Below, piece after piece: positions 32,581 to 43,795 of a stretch of DNA of 64,000 bases. How positions within the stretch are numbered: position 1 is the stretch's first letter; each line of letters starts with the position of its first letter. The DNA comes from Cutaneotrichosporon cavernicola. Taxonomy: Eukaryota > Basidiomycota > Tremellomycetes > Trichosporonales > Trichosporonaceae. The stretch covers positions 1,488,001 through 1,552,000 of the forward strand of contig NC_083393.1 of assembly GCF_030864355.1 (NCBI RefSeq). Reading direction: 5' to 3'. The translations under genes and the position numbers were made by a program. The notes beneath the pieces were generated by a model. That model searched no databases. It was not told the origin of the DNA and saw nothing but the letters and a program-made list of their open reading frames with translations.

Positions 32581-34008
32581 ATGCGCACTTGCATCGACTT
32601 CCTCCTGGCCAAGAAGCCCTCCACTGGCCGCATTCTGGGCTGCGGTACCACCTCGCACACCACCAAGTCGGCCTCATACCTCCTCACTTCCCCGGGCACA
32701 CTTCTCTCGCCCAGGTCGTACATCGAGTCCATCATGTTCGATGTCAACCGTACGCTGTCGCGCGCCGAGATCATCCACACGCACAGCAGGCTTGTCGAGT
32801 GCGTCAACGACCTCGAGACCACCATCGCCGAGTGGGTGGCAATCCCAGAGCCAAAGCCGTGGTCGGGGCCAATCATGACTTTTTCAAAGTCACGTGTAGC
32901 TGAGCTGCACGAGAATATTGGCGTTGTTGAGTCAGCACTCGCAGAGCTGGCCGACTACGAGTGGCGAGGTACCGCGCCTAAGCGCATCACCTTCTTGCCC
33001 AAGGAGGGCGAAATCGAGGTTGGCCCGTTCAACCTTATCCATGATATGCAGGATGGGCGCCTTTTTGGTGAAGCGCAGCGGTGCATCTTGGGCCTCCGTG
33101 GCCAGATCAACAAGTGCATCCCCACTCCCCCTCTCTCTTCCCCTCCCCCTCCCCCTCCCCCTCCCCCTCCCACTTCCACTCCCACCATCACCCCGCCATC
33201 GACGCCTCCTGTCCCATCCCTCACCCCCTCACCTTCCTCCACTCCCCCCGGCAGCCCTCCCCAGACTCCGTGCGAGCCATCCAACCCCACTTTCCCGGAT
33301 TCACCTCCTCCCCTTCCTCCTAAGGACAAGAAGAACTCGCTCTCGTCCTTCACTTCGGGTTCGCCTGATCCTGCATACCTCGGCGCTCCGTACACCTTCC
33401 CCCCGTCCGCTCCCTCGCTCACTACAGCCAACCACTCTCGCGTCTCCCAGACTCAGGCTCCACGTCGCGTTTTTCGCAAGGCCGTCCCAAAAGTCGAGGT
33501 GGTCCCATCCACCTCCGCAATCAAGGCCACCGCGAATCCTGCAAAAAGCCGCGCGACTCCCTCTGGCCCCAGGCGACCCGCCATAGTTCCAACCCCCTTC
33601 ACCTCCCCTGGGGCTACAGACCAGCCGGCGGGCCACCACGCAATAGGGTATGAGCGTCGTAAGGCCAGGAGCACACTCGCAACCCCTTCCCCCACTTACT
33701 TGGGGAACAAGCCGCTTCCTGTCCCCGAGCCTAAGGCTAGCCATGGGTTTCTCTCGCGCCTCCTCAAGCCGAGCCCCACCGAGTCGGTCTCTGCTCGCTA
33801 CGCTCCCTGTCCCGCACCTACCTCTGGGATCGCCCAGGGACGGCACCGGCGTCCTCCCCCTTACTCCGCCGGCAGTGCGCATTGCTCGCCCCCTCACTCC
33901 GACAGACAGGTACTACCCCGGATGGATTGCAGGTATAGGTGCTCAGCAGGTTCCGGGACCATAGTCCTTCTGCGGGTGAAGGGGTTGCTTTTTGGGTGCA
34001 GAGGGTAG
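32581..34008 (+). CDS. Unrecognised Pro-rich 475-aa protein, distant paralogue of the 29.6 kb gene
   Basis: Drawn as a single exon. Residues 1-180 look folded: MRTCIDFLLAKKPSTGR, then NRTLSRAEIIHTHSRLVECV, VAELHENIGVVESALAEL, and ITFLPKEGEIEVGPFNLIHD with a further helix to INKC. From residue 181 on it is a Pro-rich region (a run of ten or more Pro, then PPSTPPVPS and many PPLPP motifs), suggesting SH3 or profilin partners. The last 35 residues in this frame look less protein-like than an alternative frame (PLTPTDRYYPGWIAGIG), so a small unseen intron or frame change near 33800-33900 is possible. No known family. Confidence 0.55.
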   Translation: MRTCIDFLLAKKPSTGRILGCGTTSHTTKSASYLLTSPGTLLSPRSYIESIMFDVNRTLSRAEIIHTHSRLVECVNDLETTIAEWVAIPEPKPWSGPIMTFSKSRVAELHENIGVVESALAELADYEWRGTAPKRITFLPKEGEIEVGPFNLIHDMQDGRLFGEAQRCILGLRGQINKCIPTPPLSSPPPPPPPPPPTSTPTITPPSTPPVPSLTPSPSSTPPGSPPQTPCEPSNPTFPDSPPPLPPKDKKNSLSSFTSGSPDPAYLGAPYTFPPSAPSLTTANHSRVSQTQAPRRVFRKAVPKVEVVPSTSAIKATANPAKSRATPSGPRRPAIVPTPFTSPGATDQPAGHHAIGYERRKARSTLATPSPTYLGNKPLPVPEPKASHGFLSRLLKPSPTESVSARYAPCPAPTSGIAQGRHRRPPPYSAGSAHCSPPHSDRQVLPRMDCRYRCSAGSGTIVLLRVKGLLFGCRG

Positions 34009-35228
34009 GAGTGGGGGAAAGGGGACACTCCGGTGGCGCAAGGAAGGGATTGAAGATCTGGAGAGCGAGCAGGGGATCTAAAGAGGTAGATGGCGCTGAC
34101 GTGACCCAGAGGAGATGCGCAACCTGGAGAGACCAAGGCACCGGAGAGACCAAGGCACAGGAGAAGGAAGAATGAGGCAAGGTATGTACAGGAGTATGTG
34201 AGAGCTAACACCGCCTCTGGTACAGCATTTGAATAGGCAGAGATAGTCGAACGGATCGCATATACCTTGTTGTAACCATTGGATAACACTGGATCAATTC
34301 TTTGTCGTACCTAGACTTGGTTACGAGGGCTTTTCTCTCGTTTGCCTGGCGCGCCTTTGAGAGTTTGCAGCAGCCGCCACAGTTCGAGTCACAAACAACT
34401 CTTGTCTCAAATGTCTGATCCGTTTTGACTTTAGCAAACCCCCATCACTTTTTCCCTGACTTGGATGTGTGCATCCGCTTACGATCCGCGTGCGACTAGT
34501 GAAGGAAAGAATTGATCGACTAAAGCAAGTAAAACAATTGTTACTCGTGTGATCGTGTGATCGTGTGCGAAATGCCCAAGACACTGAAATCCCTTCTTAT
34601 CAAATTCAAGCCACCATCGTCGCCAACGATGCGTCAGCCAAGGCGTACTTTGACCTCCGAGTCACGTACGTTGGGGAGAGCGTCAACTAATCGAGGTCGC
34701 TCAGATGTCAGATGTCCGATCGTCTCCGGTCTATTCTTGCCGGCTACGAGGCCGCGCTCACCTTCCGCGCGACCATGGAGCGTCAAGGCCGCGTACCTGC
34801 GTCGTGGAACACGATGGTCCAGGGAACTAGCTGGGGAAACGCGCTGCGTGCTTTCATTTCCATGAAGCGCACGAGACTGTCTCGGGAAGGGGCTGGACCA
34901 ACCGCGTAAACAGCCTCCGCAAGTATATCGACTCGAATATATAATGTCTAATCAAGTTCATATCTCCAGTACTGGGTGTTTACACCAACATGCCCAGGGT
35001 TGAAATGTTGACGTTGGCTCATGTCATGTTGTTTGTTTCGCCTGTTGAAACTTTTGACCTCAAACCCCACGCCACAAAGGTGCCCGGCGTAGCTCCTCAC
35101 CAACATCCGAAACATCTTGGTTACTCTCTCACTTTTTTCTACTTGACCATCGCCATCTGCATCCACCTTGTTTCTTGGCGGACAGCTGCGATCCAGGTAA
35201 CTTACTGTCCAGTGACAATATCACTTGG
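34009..35228. other. Sparse region between orphan gene and hydrolase gene
   Basis: Contains one possible small coding segment (34712-34909, listed separately) and the upstream region of the hydrolase gene. The leader stretch 35110-35228 has no clear initiator. A short GTGATCGTGTGATCGTGTG repeat lies near 34548. Confidence 0.4.
34712..34909 (+). CDS. Possible small protein or last exon of a decayed gene
   Basis: 65 codons from ATG to TAA. The text (MSDRLRSILAGYEAALTF, RATMERQGRVPASWN) is helical and protein-like. A likely upstream exon in compatible phase ends at VANDASAKAYFDLRV, joined through a 30-nt intron (GTACGT...CTAATCGAG, about 34667-34705). However, no start codon is found for that upstream part before an in-frame stop. 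It may be a truncated or decaying gene. No family was recognised. Confidence 0.3.
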   Translation: MSDRLRSILAGYEAALTFRATMERQGRVPASWNTMVQGTSWGNALRAFISMKRTRLSREGAGPTA

Positions 35229-38190
35229 ATGGCCACCGGCAGCATGCTTCCGGATGACGCACCACGCCGGGACCAATCAACCATCAACCAACCTCGAGGA
35301 ACCGTCAACATGGATCTGTCACTCGATCCATCTGTCATGGCACGCCTCAAGCAAGCCGAGGTCGCCCAGGACACTCTACACACCGGCTTACCAGCCAAGC
35401 CTAAAGTTGTCCAGCATCCCCCACTCAAACCCTCACCAGCCAGTCCCCCGCGCCATGCTCGCAATCATCTCCGCCTGTCGCGGTGGGAGGCGGCCGGCCC
35501 CTTCCCGGCAGGCATGCGCGAACATCCACTCACCGCCTCACCTCTAGCCGCGTTCGGACGCTTCTCTGATACCGCCGCCTATACCGACCCAGAACTCGCC
35601 TTTGCTCATGCGACCTACGGAGAAGGTGACTGGCCGAGCGAACTGCCCACCGGCGGGCGCGCGGGATGGGCAACGTTTGACGACAAGGACGGGGAAGTCG
35701 AGGTCGCGTATCCCGACGTACGGTAAGAGGTCCAGTGCCAACAAGAGCTGATGGTAGATGGACTCAGCTCCGCGCTGACCATGGGTGGGCGGCGCTACAA
35801 TACTCGGCTCTACTGCGTACACGGATCACCATTCCTGGTACTGGTGAGCTCACGCGCGTGCTCGTCGACGCGGCACAGGCCGTCGAGTACGCTTTCGTTG
35901 GTTCCTCAGACCAACTATTGAAATGGTACGCTGGCGATATTTATGGCTTTGGCGAGACGCCGTCCGGCAGGGCTGGGGCGGAGGGTGGACCATCCAATTT
36001 CGCTCGTGCGCTCGCTCTGCCTCCAGGCGAGTACGTGCTCTTGGTGCGCGCGTTGTACGAGTGTCGCATGTTCGGCGACCCGGGAGAGAAGCCACCCACT
36101 ATCAAGATCGGGATGCGGGTGTTCCTCGACGACACGACCGCACCTGTCTCTCCACTGGCTCCCCCAAACGTAACCATCGTCCCCGGGCTCAGCGTCGTAC
36201 CAGACGTCATGGACAAGTGGGCACTGGGACGCTGGATAAGCGTTGCCGTGCGCGTACCTCCACTCAACGCTTCCTCTTGCTCCCCGGAGGAGGACCAGGT
36301 CGTTGAGGTCAGCGCCGAGGGGTACGGCGACGGCTTTACCTGCATCTCGAGGGATAACGTACGCATCGCACCGGGCCAGACACGATCTGTGCCGCTCATG
36401 ATGCTCCAGGCCGGACAGTCGAACGCGCGCGAGATCGAGATCATCCTCAGGCTCATGCAGGGCAAGAAGGAGTGGCGGGTGGATACCCGCATACCGCTCA
36501 AGCACGTCTCGTCCCGCGAGGGCAAGCCGGTGACAATGACGGTTCCCGGTTTGTTGCCGGAAATCCCTCCGGTCGTGTCCACTGCCATCGTGCTCCCACC
36601 CTTCCCCTACTCCAACACCACCAACGCCCCGCCAGTCCTCCTTGCCCTTCACGGTGCTGGCGTACCGACACCTTCGAACGAGTGGATCGCCGCGATGCCT
36701 CGCCTACCTGGAATGTGGGCCGTCCTCCCCTCCGGCCGCACCGAATGGGGTGAGGACTGGCACGGCGGGAGTCTTAGCGATGCGTGGGCCGCCCGCGTTG
36801 CATTCGCGACTCTGATCTCGATCATGGGCCACAATTTGTCAAACGACACGGTGCTGATCGGGCACAGTAACGGCGGCCAAGGCGTGTGGCACATGGCCGC
36901 GCGCTATCCAGACAAATTCCGTGGCATGATTGCCGTAGCCGGCTACACCAAGATACAAGACTACGTTCCATACACCGAGTGCACAAGTGCGCACTACGCC
37001 GACCCAGCATTGCAGGGTATTCTCTCCGCTGCCCTCGCGCCGTACAACAACGACCTGTACCTGTCCAACCTCGCCAGCATGCCAGTCCTCGCAGTCCATG
37101 GCGCGGACGACGACAACGTCCCACCTCGCCATGGGCGCGCCCAGACAGCCATTCTGTCGGCGTGGCTCGACTCGGCCGCACCAAAGGACGTTCGTTTCGT
37201 CGAGGTCCCGAACGTCGGACACGTGTGGGACGGCGTATTGCGACACCCGGCGATCCTGGACTTTCTCACCAACCTACCACCGAAGAAAACAGCCGACCAA
37301 GTCCGCACAGCCGGATTCACCCTCGCCACGGCCAATCCGGACGAGACGGGCCCAAAAGCTGGGATCCGTATCGCCGAACTCGCTGTTCCCGGCCGCCTGG
37401 CGCGACTTGACGTGAACGCGCGCCAGTGGCGCCGACCAGGGATGCCGGCCCTCGACTTGCACGGTACGAATGTGCGTCGTATCGATATCGCGGGCTGGGG
37501 CAACGAGGCCAAGTCGCTGGTGTGGTCCAAGGCCGAGCGCGCGTTTGTCGATCACCCGCCCACCGCTCCACGGAGGTATGGGCCGATGCTGCGTCTCCTG
37601 GACTCTGCTGGTCCGTTGGTCCTAGTCGTTGGTTCAGGACCAAAAGCGGCCCGCGCGCAATGCATTGCGACACGATACGCCCACGACCTGAGGGTATATC
37701 ATCGCCTCGACGCAGTGCTAGTAGACGAGGATGCCGCCCTCCGTGGCGTCGCGGACAGTTCACTGGGCTGGGGCAATGTGATTGTCCTTGGCGGGCCAGA
37801 ACAGAACCAGTTCGCCGCGTGGATGCTCGCGCAGAAGCACGTCCCTGTGTCGTTCCCTACGCAGGGTGTCATGACCGTCGAGGGAAGAGTGGTATGGGAG
37901 GAAGGCACAGGTGAGTACGTGGTAGTAAGCGGCTGATATCAGGTATCATCACCCTCCTTCCGCACCCTCTTCTCCGCACCTCGCTCGCCTGCCTCGTTGC
38001 TGGTAACGACGAGCTCGGCCTCGAACTTGCCGCGCGCCTACTTCCGCTGCGCACGGGCGTGCCGGTACCCGACTGGGCTATTGTCTCGCCCAGGATGCGG
38101 TGGCAAGCGGCTGGAGGGCTCGTGGGTGCGGGATTCTGGGGTGCAGACTGGGGGTGGAACGAGAGCATGAGCTGGTTTGACCGCGAGTAG
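35229..38190 (+). CDS. Large alpha/beta hydrolase (peptidase S9 / esterase-like)
   Basis: Exons are 35229-35722, 35758-37910 and 37943-38190 (964 aa from the first ATG); the introns are 35 and 32 nt. The start is not certain: the frame is open further up and the N-terminus may lie in another exon. After about 350 residues of beta-rich sequence comes an alpha/beta hydrolase domain. LLALHGAGV is the oxyanion strand and GHSNGGQGVWHMAARYP the nucleophile elbow. HGADDDNVPPRHG carries the probable acid and VPNVGHVWDG the probable His. After the domain there are about 250 residues of unknown type ending GWNESMSWFDRE. The substrate cannot be told. No signal peptide is seen at the chosen start. Confidence 0.8.
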
Positions 38191-38339
38191 CGCGCGCGGG
38201 GTGCATGGATGTGCTGCAGCCGGTTGGCCATCCCGTCTCCTTTGTCCGAGATCTTGAGAATGCGACTGGTGCTGGCTTAGTATCTGTCCATCTACACGAC
38301 GCTTGTGTCCTTGAGAGATCATGCATAATGAGTGGTGTA

Positions 38340-39451
38340 CTACCTCAGGCGGATGCCGAAGACGCTAGTGCGCTCGGGCACAGTACCATTGACGACGTTC
38401 TCATCGCTCGCCGCGTCATTAATCGTATCGGCAATGGCCTGTCCCGCAGCATCAACGTGTTTCTTTGCGTGCTGTGCCGCCGCGCCAACTGTCTCCTGAA
38501 CCTGTTCCGCCGCCCCACTGGCCTTGTCATGCGCAGCGTGAACAGCCTGCACGACAGCGCCCACAACCCGCTCCTTGTCCTCTACAACCTCCTCCAGCAC
38601 CCGACCGGCGGTACGTTCCGCCGCTGTCTCGACGGCCTTGGTGGCAGCGCGGATGGTCTCGGCTTCAGTCTCGGCTGCCTTGCTCAGCGCGTCTTTGACA
38701 GAGGTAGTGTCGACTTGGACGCCTTCCGAGGCAGCAGTCTTTGCGATTGCAGAAGCTTTGGCGAGACGCTCGCGAAGGTCGTCTTGGATTTCGACTTCTT
38801 CCTCTTTCTGGATGACGCTGTCGTACGCGATGACGCCGAGGCCGAAGATGAAGAGCGTGGCGCCGATTAGGATGCGTTGGTTGGGGGATAGGGCTGGAGT
38901 TAGCGAAGGGGAGGGAAGGGGAAAGAGGGCGGGTGGAATAGGGAGGGGGAGGAGAGGAAGAGGGGGGGGAGGAAGAGGGGGGGCGGGGAAGGAAGAGAGG
39001 GGGGGGGGGGGGGGGAAGGAAGAGGGGGAGGAGGGGGGGGGGGGGGAAGAGGGGGGGGGAGGTCAGGAGAGACCGCAAGGAGAACAAGGACAAGACGCGG
39101 AGAGAGCAGCAGAACAGACCGACGCATCAAAGACTCACACCGGAAACTGTCCATGAAGCCCTTACTCCGGTCAGTCTTGGGCGCATAGGGTCCCTGTTGG
39201 GGTGGGACGGGGCGGGCGCCCTCGGGCACCTGGGTGTCGGGACGCTTGATATCCTCCCATGCGCGGGCTTCCGATCCGGCGGCCTTCCAGTCGGTTGGCG
39301 GGACCTTGTCTTCGGATTCGGGGGTCTTGTCGGGCGCGTTGGCCCACTGCTGAGGAGGGAGGCGGCCGGTCTTGCTGGGTTGTTTGGCCATGTGTTGGGC
39401 CCAGCCGGGGACGCCCTTTGGCGCGCGCAGGAGGCGGCGGGTGGCCAACAT
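38340..39451 (-). CDS. Membrane protein with long amphipathic helix, probably mitochondrial
   Basis: Exons on the minus strand are 39139-39451 and 38340-38893 (288 aa), with a 245-nt intron that is almost pure pyrimidine on the coding strand. The N-terminus MLATRRLLRAPKGVPGW is Arg-rich without acidic residues, like a mitochondrial presequence. A hydrophilic Pro-rich stretch follows, then one membrane span (ILIGATLFIFGLGVIAYDSV). The last 150 residues are an Ala/Glu/Lys/Val-rich helix with repeats like ETAAERTAGRVLEEVVEDKE and AAQHAKKHVDAAGQ, similar in style to LEA or apolipoprotein helices. No domain was recognised. It may shape or coat a membrane; that is inference. Confidence 0.65.
38930..39062 (+). 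repeat. G-rich intronic tract with a 17-G run
   Basis: Inside the intron of the minus-strand membrane protein gene. G-runs are separated by A or AA, with the longest at about 38999-39015. The transcribed strand gives a C/T-rich intron; the plus strand could form G-quadruplexes. Assembly errors are likely in such runs. Confidence 0.8.
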
Positions 39452-39944
39452 TGTTACAAGGATTTGGTATTCGTAAGGAGAGAGAGAGAGTGGGGTTCGT
39501 GCTTGGAGGATGGAGAGGTACCAGACTTGATGCGTGGGAGATCAAGTGGTGGAGAGTGGAGAGTGAGAGTGAGAGTGGAGAGTGAGAGTGGAGATGGCGA
39601 GATGACGGAGAAATGACGCAGCGTGGGTTGACGTCGTTTTGGTCAGGTCCCGTTCCATGATCAATGGCCCACGCCGTGCCGTGGTTGCTCTCTCTCGGCA
39701 TCCGATCAGAGGGAAGGAGACACCGAGGGTCGCAAAGGCCAAGCTTGCAACAGCTGGCCACCATCCCCCTCACGTATCTGCCGCCCAACTACCCATCCGC
39801 TCCCACGCTCCACGCTCCTCACCCTCACTCCTCTGGATGGATGCATCACACACACGAAACGGCGTTGTGTATATACGTGATAAAAGAAGACAAACCGGCA
39901 AGCCGCGAGACCACTACGCAATTATTCAATGTACAACCAACTCT
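39452..39944. other. Intergenic region between the membrane protein gene and RAS1
   Basis: This is the promoter of the minus-strand membrane protein gene, with a GAGAGT/GGAGAGTGAGAG simple repeat at 39550-39595, and the 3' flank of RAS1. Nothing else was recognised. Confidence 0.45.
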
Positions 39945-41438
39945 TTAAAGAATGACGCAGCCACCGCAGCAGCCCGGCGCATCGTCCTCCTGGGGCTTCT
40001 CAGCGGGGCGGCCACCAGCGACGCCCGTCGGCGACTTGCCCGGTGCGGCGGGAATGGCGCCTTGCTGGGGACCAGTCTCCTGTTTGTCAGCGACTGTGAA
40101 AAGACCAAGTGCAACCGGTTGGTTGGCTACAGCTGCGACGCCGACCGCAGCGCGCAGCCGCGTACACGCGCACAGCTTTGCGCCCAAACCTTGCAATGAC
40201 TCACACGCTGGTACCGCCGGATGGCACGGACAACGGCCACGAACGCGTCGTCGACGTTGACACGCTGCTTTGCAGAGGTCTCAATGCACTGCGCACCGAA
40301 ACGCTTGGCGAGGTCACGACCCTCGTGCGGCTGGACCTGGCGCTCATATTCGAGGTCGCACTTGTTGGCAACGACCACGACCGGGAAGTAGTCTCTGTCC
40401 TTGACCTGAGTTACGTTAGCCGAGGTAATCTTGAGACATTCAAGCCCAACTCACACGTAGAATCTGCTGGTGGAACGTCGACACCTCCTCAAACGACGAG
40501 CGCGACGTGATCGAGTAGACGAGGAGGAAGCCCTCACCTGATGGCGTCAGTTTGATGCCATCGCATCGCTAGCACCGATCACACTTACCCGTCCGCATAT
40601 ACTGCTCCCTCATCGCGCCATACTCCTCCTGGCCGGCGGTGTCGAGGACATCGAGAAGCGCGACCTCCTCGTCGATGATGCACTGCTTGCGGTAAGAGTC
40701 CTCGATGGTCGGGTCATACCTGTAGGCGTCAGCAATGCACCGGCGTGATGACCGTACTCGTCGACGAAATGTGACTGAATGAATTGGATGGTGAGAGCCG
40801 ACTTGCCGACACCTGTTTGCGTTAGCCATGTATGTCATGATCCAGCATGAATGGAATGTCTCAGTTGCAGGGTAAGCGGGTAACAGGTAGCTGTCGCCAA
40901 GATCATGGCAAGATGGGGGGAAGATAGTACCAGCGCTTGCCTGATCCACGTCCATCGCGTCCCATCGGATGTCCCGACTGAGCGCACGGGGACGGTAATG
41001 GACAACGCCTCCGACCCAGTCGCTGGATCGCGTCACCGTCTCCGGCCGTAGTACCGTCGCACCACTTGAATGCTTGGCATCTGCACTTGTCAAGCGCCCA
41101 CAAGCACATGGTCGAGGTGTAGATGATAACGGGACCGCTTGTGATGGCGACGCGCTCCATCGGCAGCCCCGTACAGGCTTCTAGTTGGGTGCCATTGTCT
41201 TCCTCCCAACCTTCCCTGTCCCAGGTAATTCCAACCTTCCTCGCATCGATGCGCCCACCCGCAGCTGACCGGACGAGATCGAGATGGCCACACTCACCAC
41301 CACCGCCGACGACGACGAGCTTGTACTCGCGAATAAACTGAGCCTGAAGAGTCAGCAAGATTCTTGGCTTGACGGGCGATGCGCCGAGAAGGGGAGGGTG
41401 GAATTGGCGGCAAGGACAAAGACACCGACCTTGGACAT
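39945..41438 (-). CDS. RAS1: Ras GTPase, Ras1 type
   Basis: Membrane-bound switch for growth, morphology and mating signalling. There are seven exons on the minus strand: 41430-41438, 41298-41343, 40758-40812, 40589-40719, 40455-40537, 40205-40405 and 39945-40079 (219 aa). Exon 1 encodes only MSK. Motifs are P-loop GGGGVGKS, effector loop YDPTIEDSY, switch [26 protein letters not shown] and ETSAK. The tail ends GCCGGCVIL: a CAAX box for prenylation, with two upstream Cys for palmitoylation. The final Leu of the CAAX box may favour geranylgeranylation. All joins keep the Ras sequence intact, so the model is firm. Intron 2 is 485 nt, far longer than the others (38-125 nt). Confidence 0.97.
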
Positions 41439-43795
41439 TGGAAAAGGATGAGTTGTAGATGAAAGAGAGAAGGGAGTGAGTGTGGGTTGATTATGGTTTG
41501 TGGGTTGGGATCGAGCCAGTGGTCAGACGAGGACCGTGCTTGACTGCTGTCGGATGGATTGACGTTGAAAGAGGGTGAGGGTTGGGTTATGGGTGTGGCG
41601 GCCGATGGTGAGAGGAAGAGGGTGGAGAGTAGATTAGGTCGTTGGGTACTCTGTGTTTGATCGTGTCTTTAAAGTCTTTGATGATGACAAGGACTAAAGT
41701 GATGATGGATGATGGAGGATGGAGGATGTAGATGGATGATCAAGGAGATGTTAGGTGTGTCAAACCGAGTCTTGACATCTGACATCTACTTTGCTTTCGA
41801 ATACTGCCAACCAACGCACAGCATTACTACTTGGTTTACTGTACACAGAGCTCAAGTAGCTAAAGTATAAAGTAGCCTTGGTAAGGCGTTAGCCGGCAGG
41901 GTGGCACTTGGAGGGGGAGTAAAGGGCACTCAAGGGGGTAACCAAACCAACAAGGCACCTGCACTTTCACTTTGGTCTGGACAGCTCGACAGTACTACCA
42001 TACTAGCAGTTGCATAGGGTAAAAGGGTATCCCAGGGCTGGTTAAAGGGGTTCAAGGGTATACAAAATAGCCAGTTTGGAAACAAATGCAATCCTTTGGC
42101 TTCAATTTGATCCCGCTAAGCCATTGACCCTAATTATCCTAAACAGCACAAACCGCATGCCGCATGGTACCACGCGATGAACCCTGAGGAAAAGAAGGCA
42201 TTGTGCCTTTTGACTCATTGACTCTCTCCTCTCTCATAAAATGAAATGTACAGTATATCCCAAAGATCCCAAAGATCGATGCCGATATGGCATTCAATCG
42301 ATCTCACTCGATCTCACTTCCTCGCAATATTCGCATCGTCCTTGGCGTCACTTTACCTAACTCTCCCATGGATCTCCCAGCCAACTTGTTCTCACAAAGC
42401 CAAAGCCACCTCAACAACCGTCGCCAGCCGGATTCACGGTTATCACTCCCGGGTCTGGGTGGCGGTGGCGTCAAGCCACATCCCGATTGGGCCGACTTTT
42501 GGAACGAAACTTGATGCAAGGTGGATCAAGATGGGAAGATGGTAGGTGTGACTTGCGACCTGCAACCTCCGCAGGGCTTGGCAAGCTGGCAACCAACATG
42601 CCTCCATCCCCCATCTTGAATCTTGAACCTAGCGTTACTTGCGCCACTTACGCCACCTGACCCGTTCTCAAATAACAATACCTGACGCGTCAGAATCATC
42701 CAACCGTCCTTGGTCCCTCCTTGGTCCCTCAACCTCTCATCCCTCACCCCTCATCCCTCATCCCTAATCCCTCATCATTTTCATTACCTCCCGCACCAAC
42801 CTCGTCGTGCCCTAGTCCTTGAGGCTCTCTCGACGGACAAGTTTTGTCCGTGTCCTCATATCCTTGTTGGCTCATGCCATCATGCCCTCATGCTTCATCC
42901 CTGCCTAACACGCAGTGATTGAACTCGTTGCGCGTCATGCCCTCATGCTTCATCCCTGCCTAACATGCAGTGGTTGAACTCGTTGCGCGCTTTTTTTGCG
43001 TGCGGCGCACCACAAAGTCAGAAACGGTGACTAACCCCCGTCCGTTTACGTCCCTTACCCCGCAGTTCATGCCACTGCTGCTTACATTCATGTTAAATGA
43101 ATGGCAGCTGAGCTGTAAAGATCGACATCGACAACGAAAGGAGTTCCGGGTTCTTCTGTGTCGTGCAGGAAATGTTGATCTGAGGATCCAGGAGGGGGGT
43201 TGGATTATCGCCGAAGTACAGAGGTCATGACACGGCGCGAGCGGACGCCAGTCTGTCGTTACAGATTCCAGACCTCTAATGCACTACCACTTTACCCCTG
43301 TTAAACTCTCCTCCGCGCCTGAAGTGCAGAACGGCCAATCTCCCCGCGACCAACAGCAAGACGTTGACACGCAACACCGACCAAAGGGTTGCTCGTCAGG
43401 AATATGGAGGAATGCAACCAAGTATGAATTGTCACAGCTCGTCATCCCACAACATGCCAAACAGACATGCCGACGTTGAGGGAAGTATGACGCGTTGGTC
43501 AACGTGGGTCACTCAGGAGTACCAGGAGTTGGCCGAGATGAATTGTTTGGGGCGGCGAATGCGTGTCGCGAGTTTCCAGTGGGCATCTCGAGTGCGACCA
43601 GGTGGGCAGGCGACCAGGTGGACAGGCGACCATGTTTCAGGCCTCAGGGGGGGTCAGCAGCACTAGACACAGCGGAATCTACCATTATACATGCACAAAG
43701 CGTCCGTCTAGCTTCATCTACAGAGTTGTGTCTAGGCTACAGGTCGAGCCGATTTGGACAGACTTTTCGAGGCTTTTGGAGGAATTGAACGCCTA
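41439..43795. other. 2.4 kb gap upstream of RAS1 and downstream of AOX
   Basis: No gene was recognised. Features seen are GGAT/GATG simple repeats at 41701-41740, several AAGGGTAT motifs (42018-42060), CTCATCCCT repeats at 42737-42772, and a 55-bp tandem duplication (listed separately). Composition is less GC-rich than in the genes. The open frame 42287-42514 (75 codons) lacks support. Confidence 0.4.
42881..42990. repeat. Two-copy 55-bp tandem direct repeat
   Basis: Unit 1 is 42881-42935 and unit 2 is 42936-42990. By eye they differ at about three positions (CACGCAGTGATT versus CATGCAGTGGTT, and the last base). Each begins CATGCCCTCATGC and ends GAACTCGTTGCGCG. The near identity implies a recent duplication. 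Confidence 0.9.
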
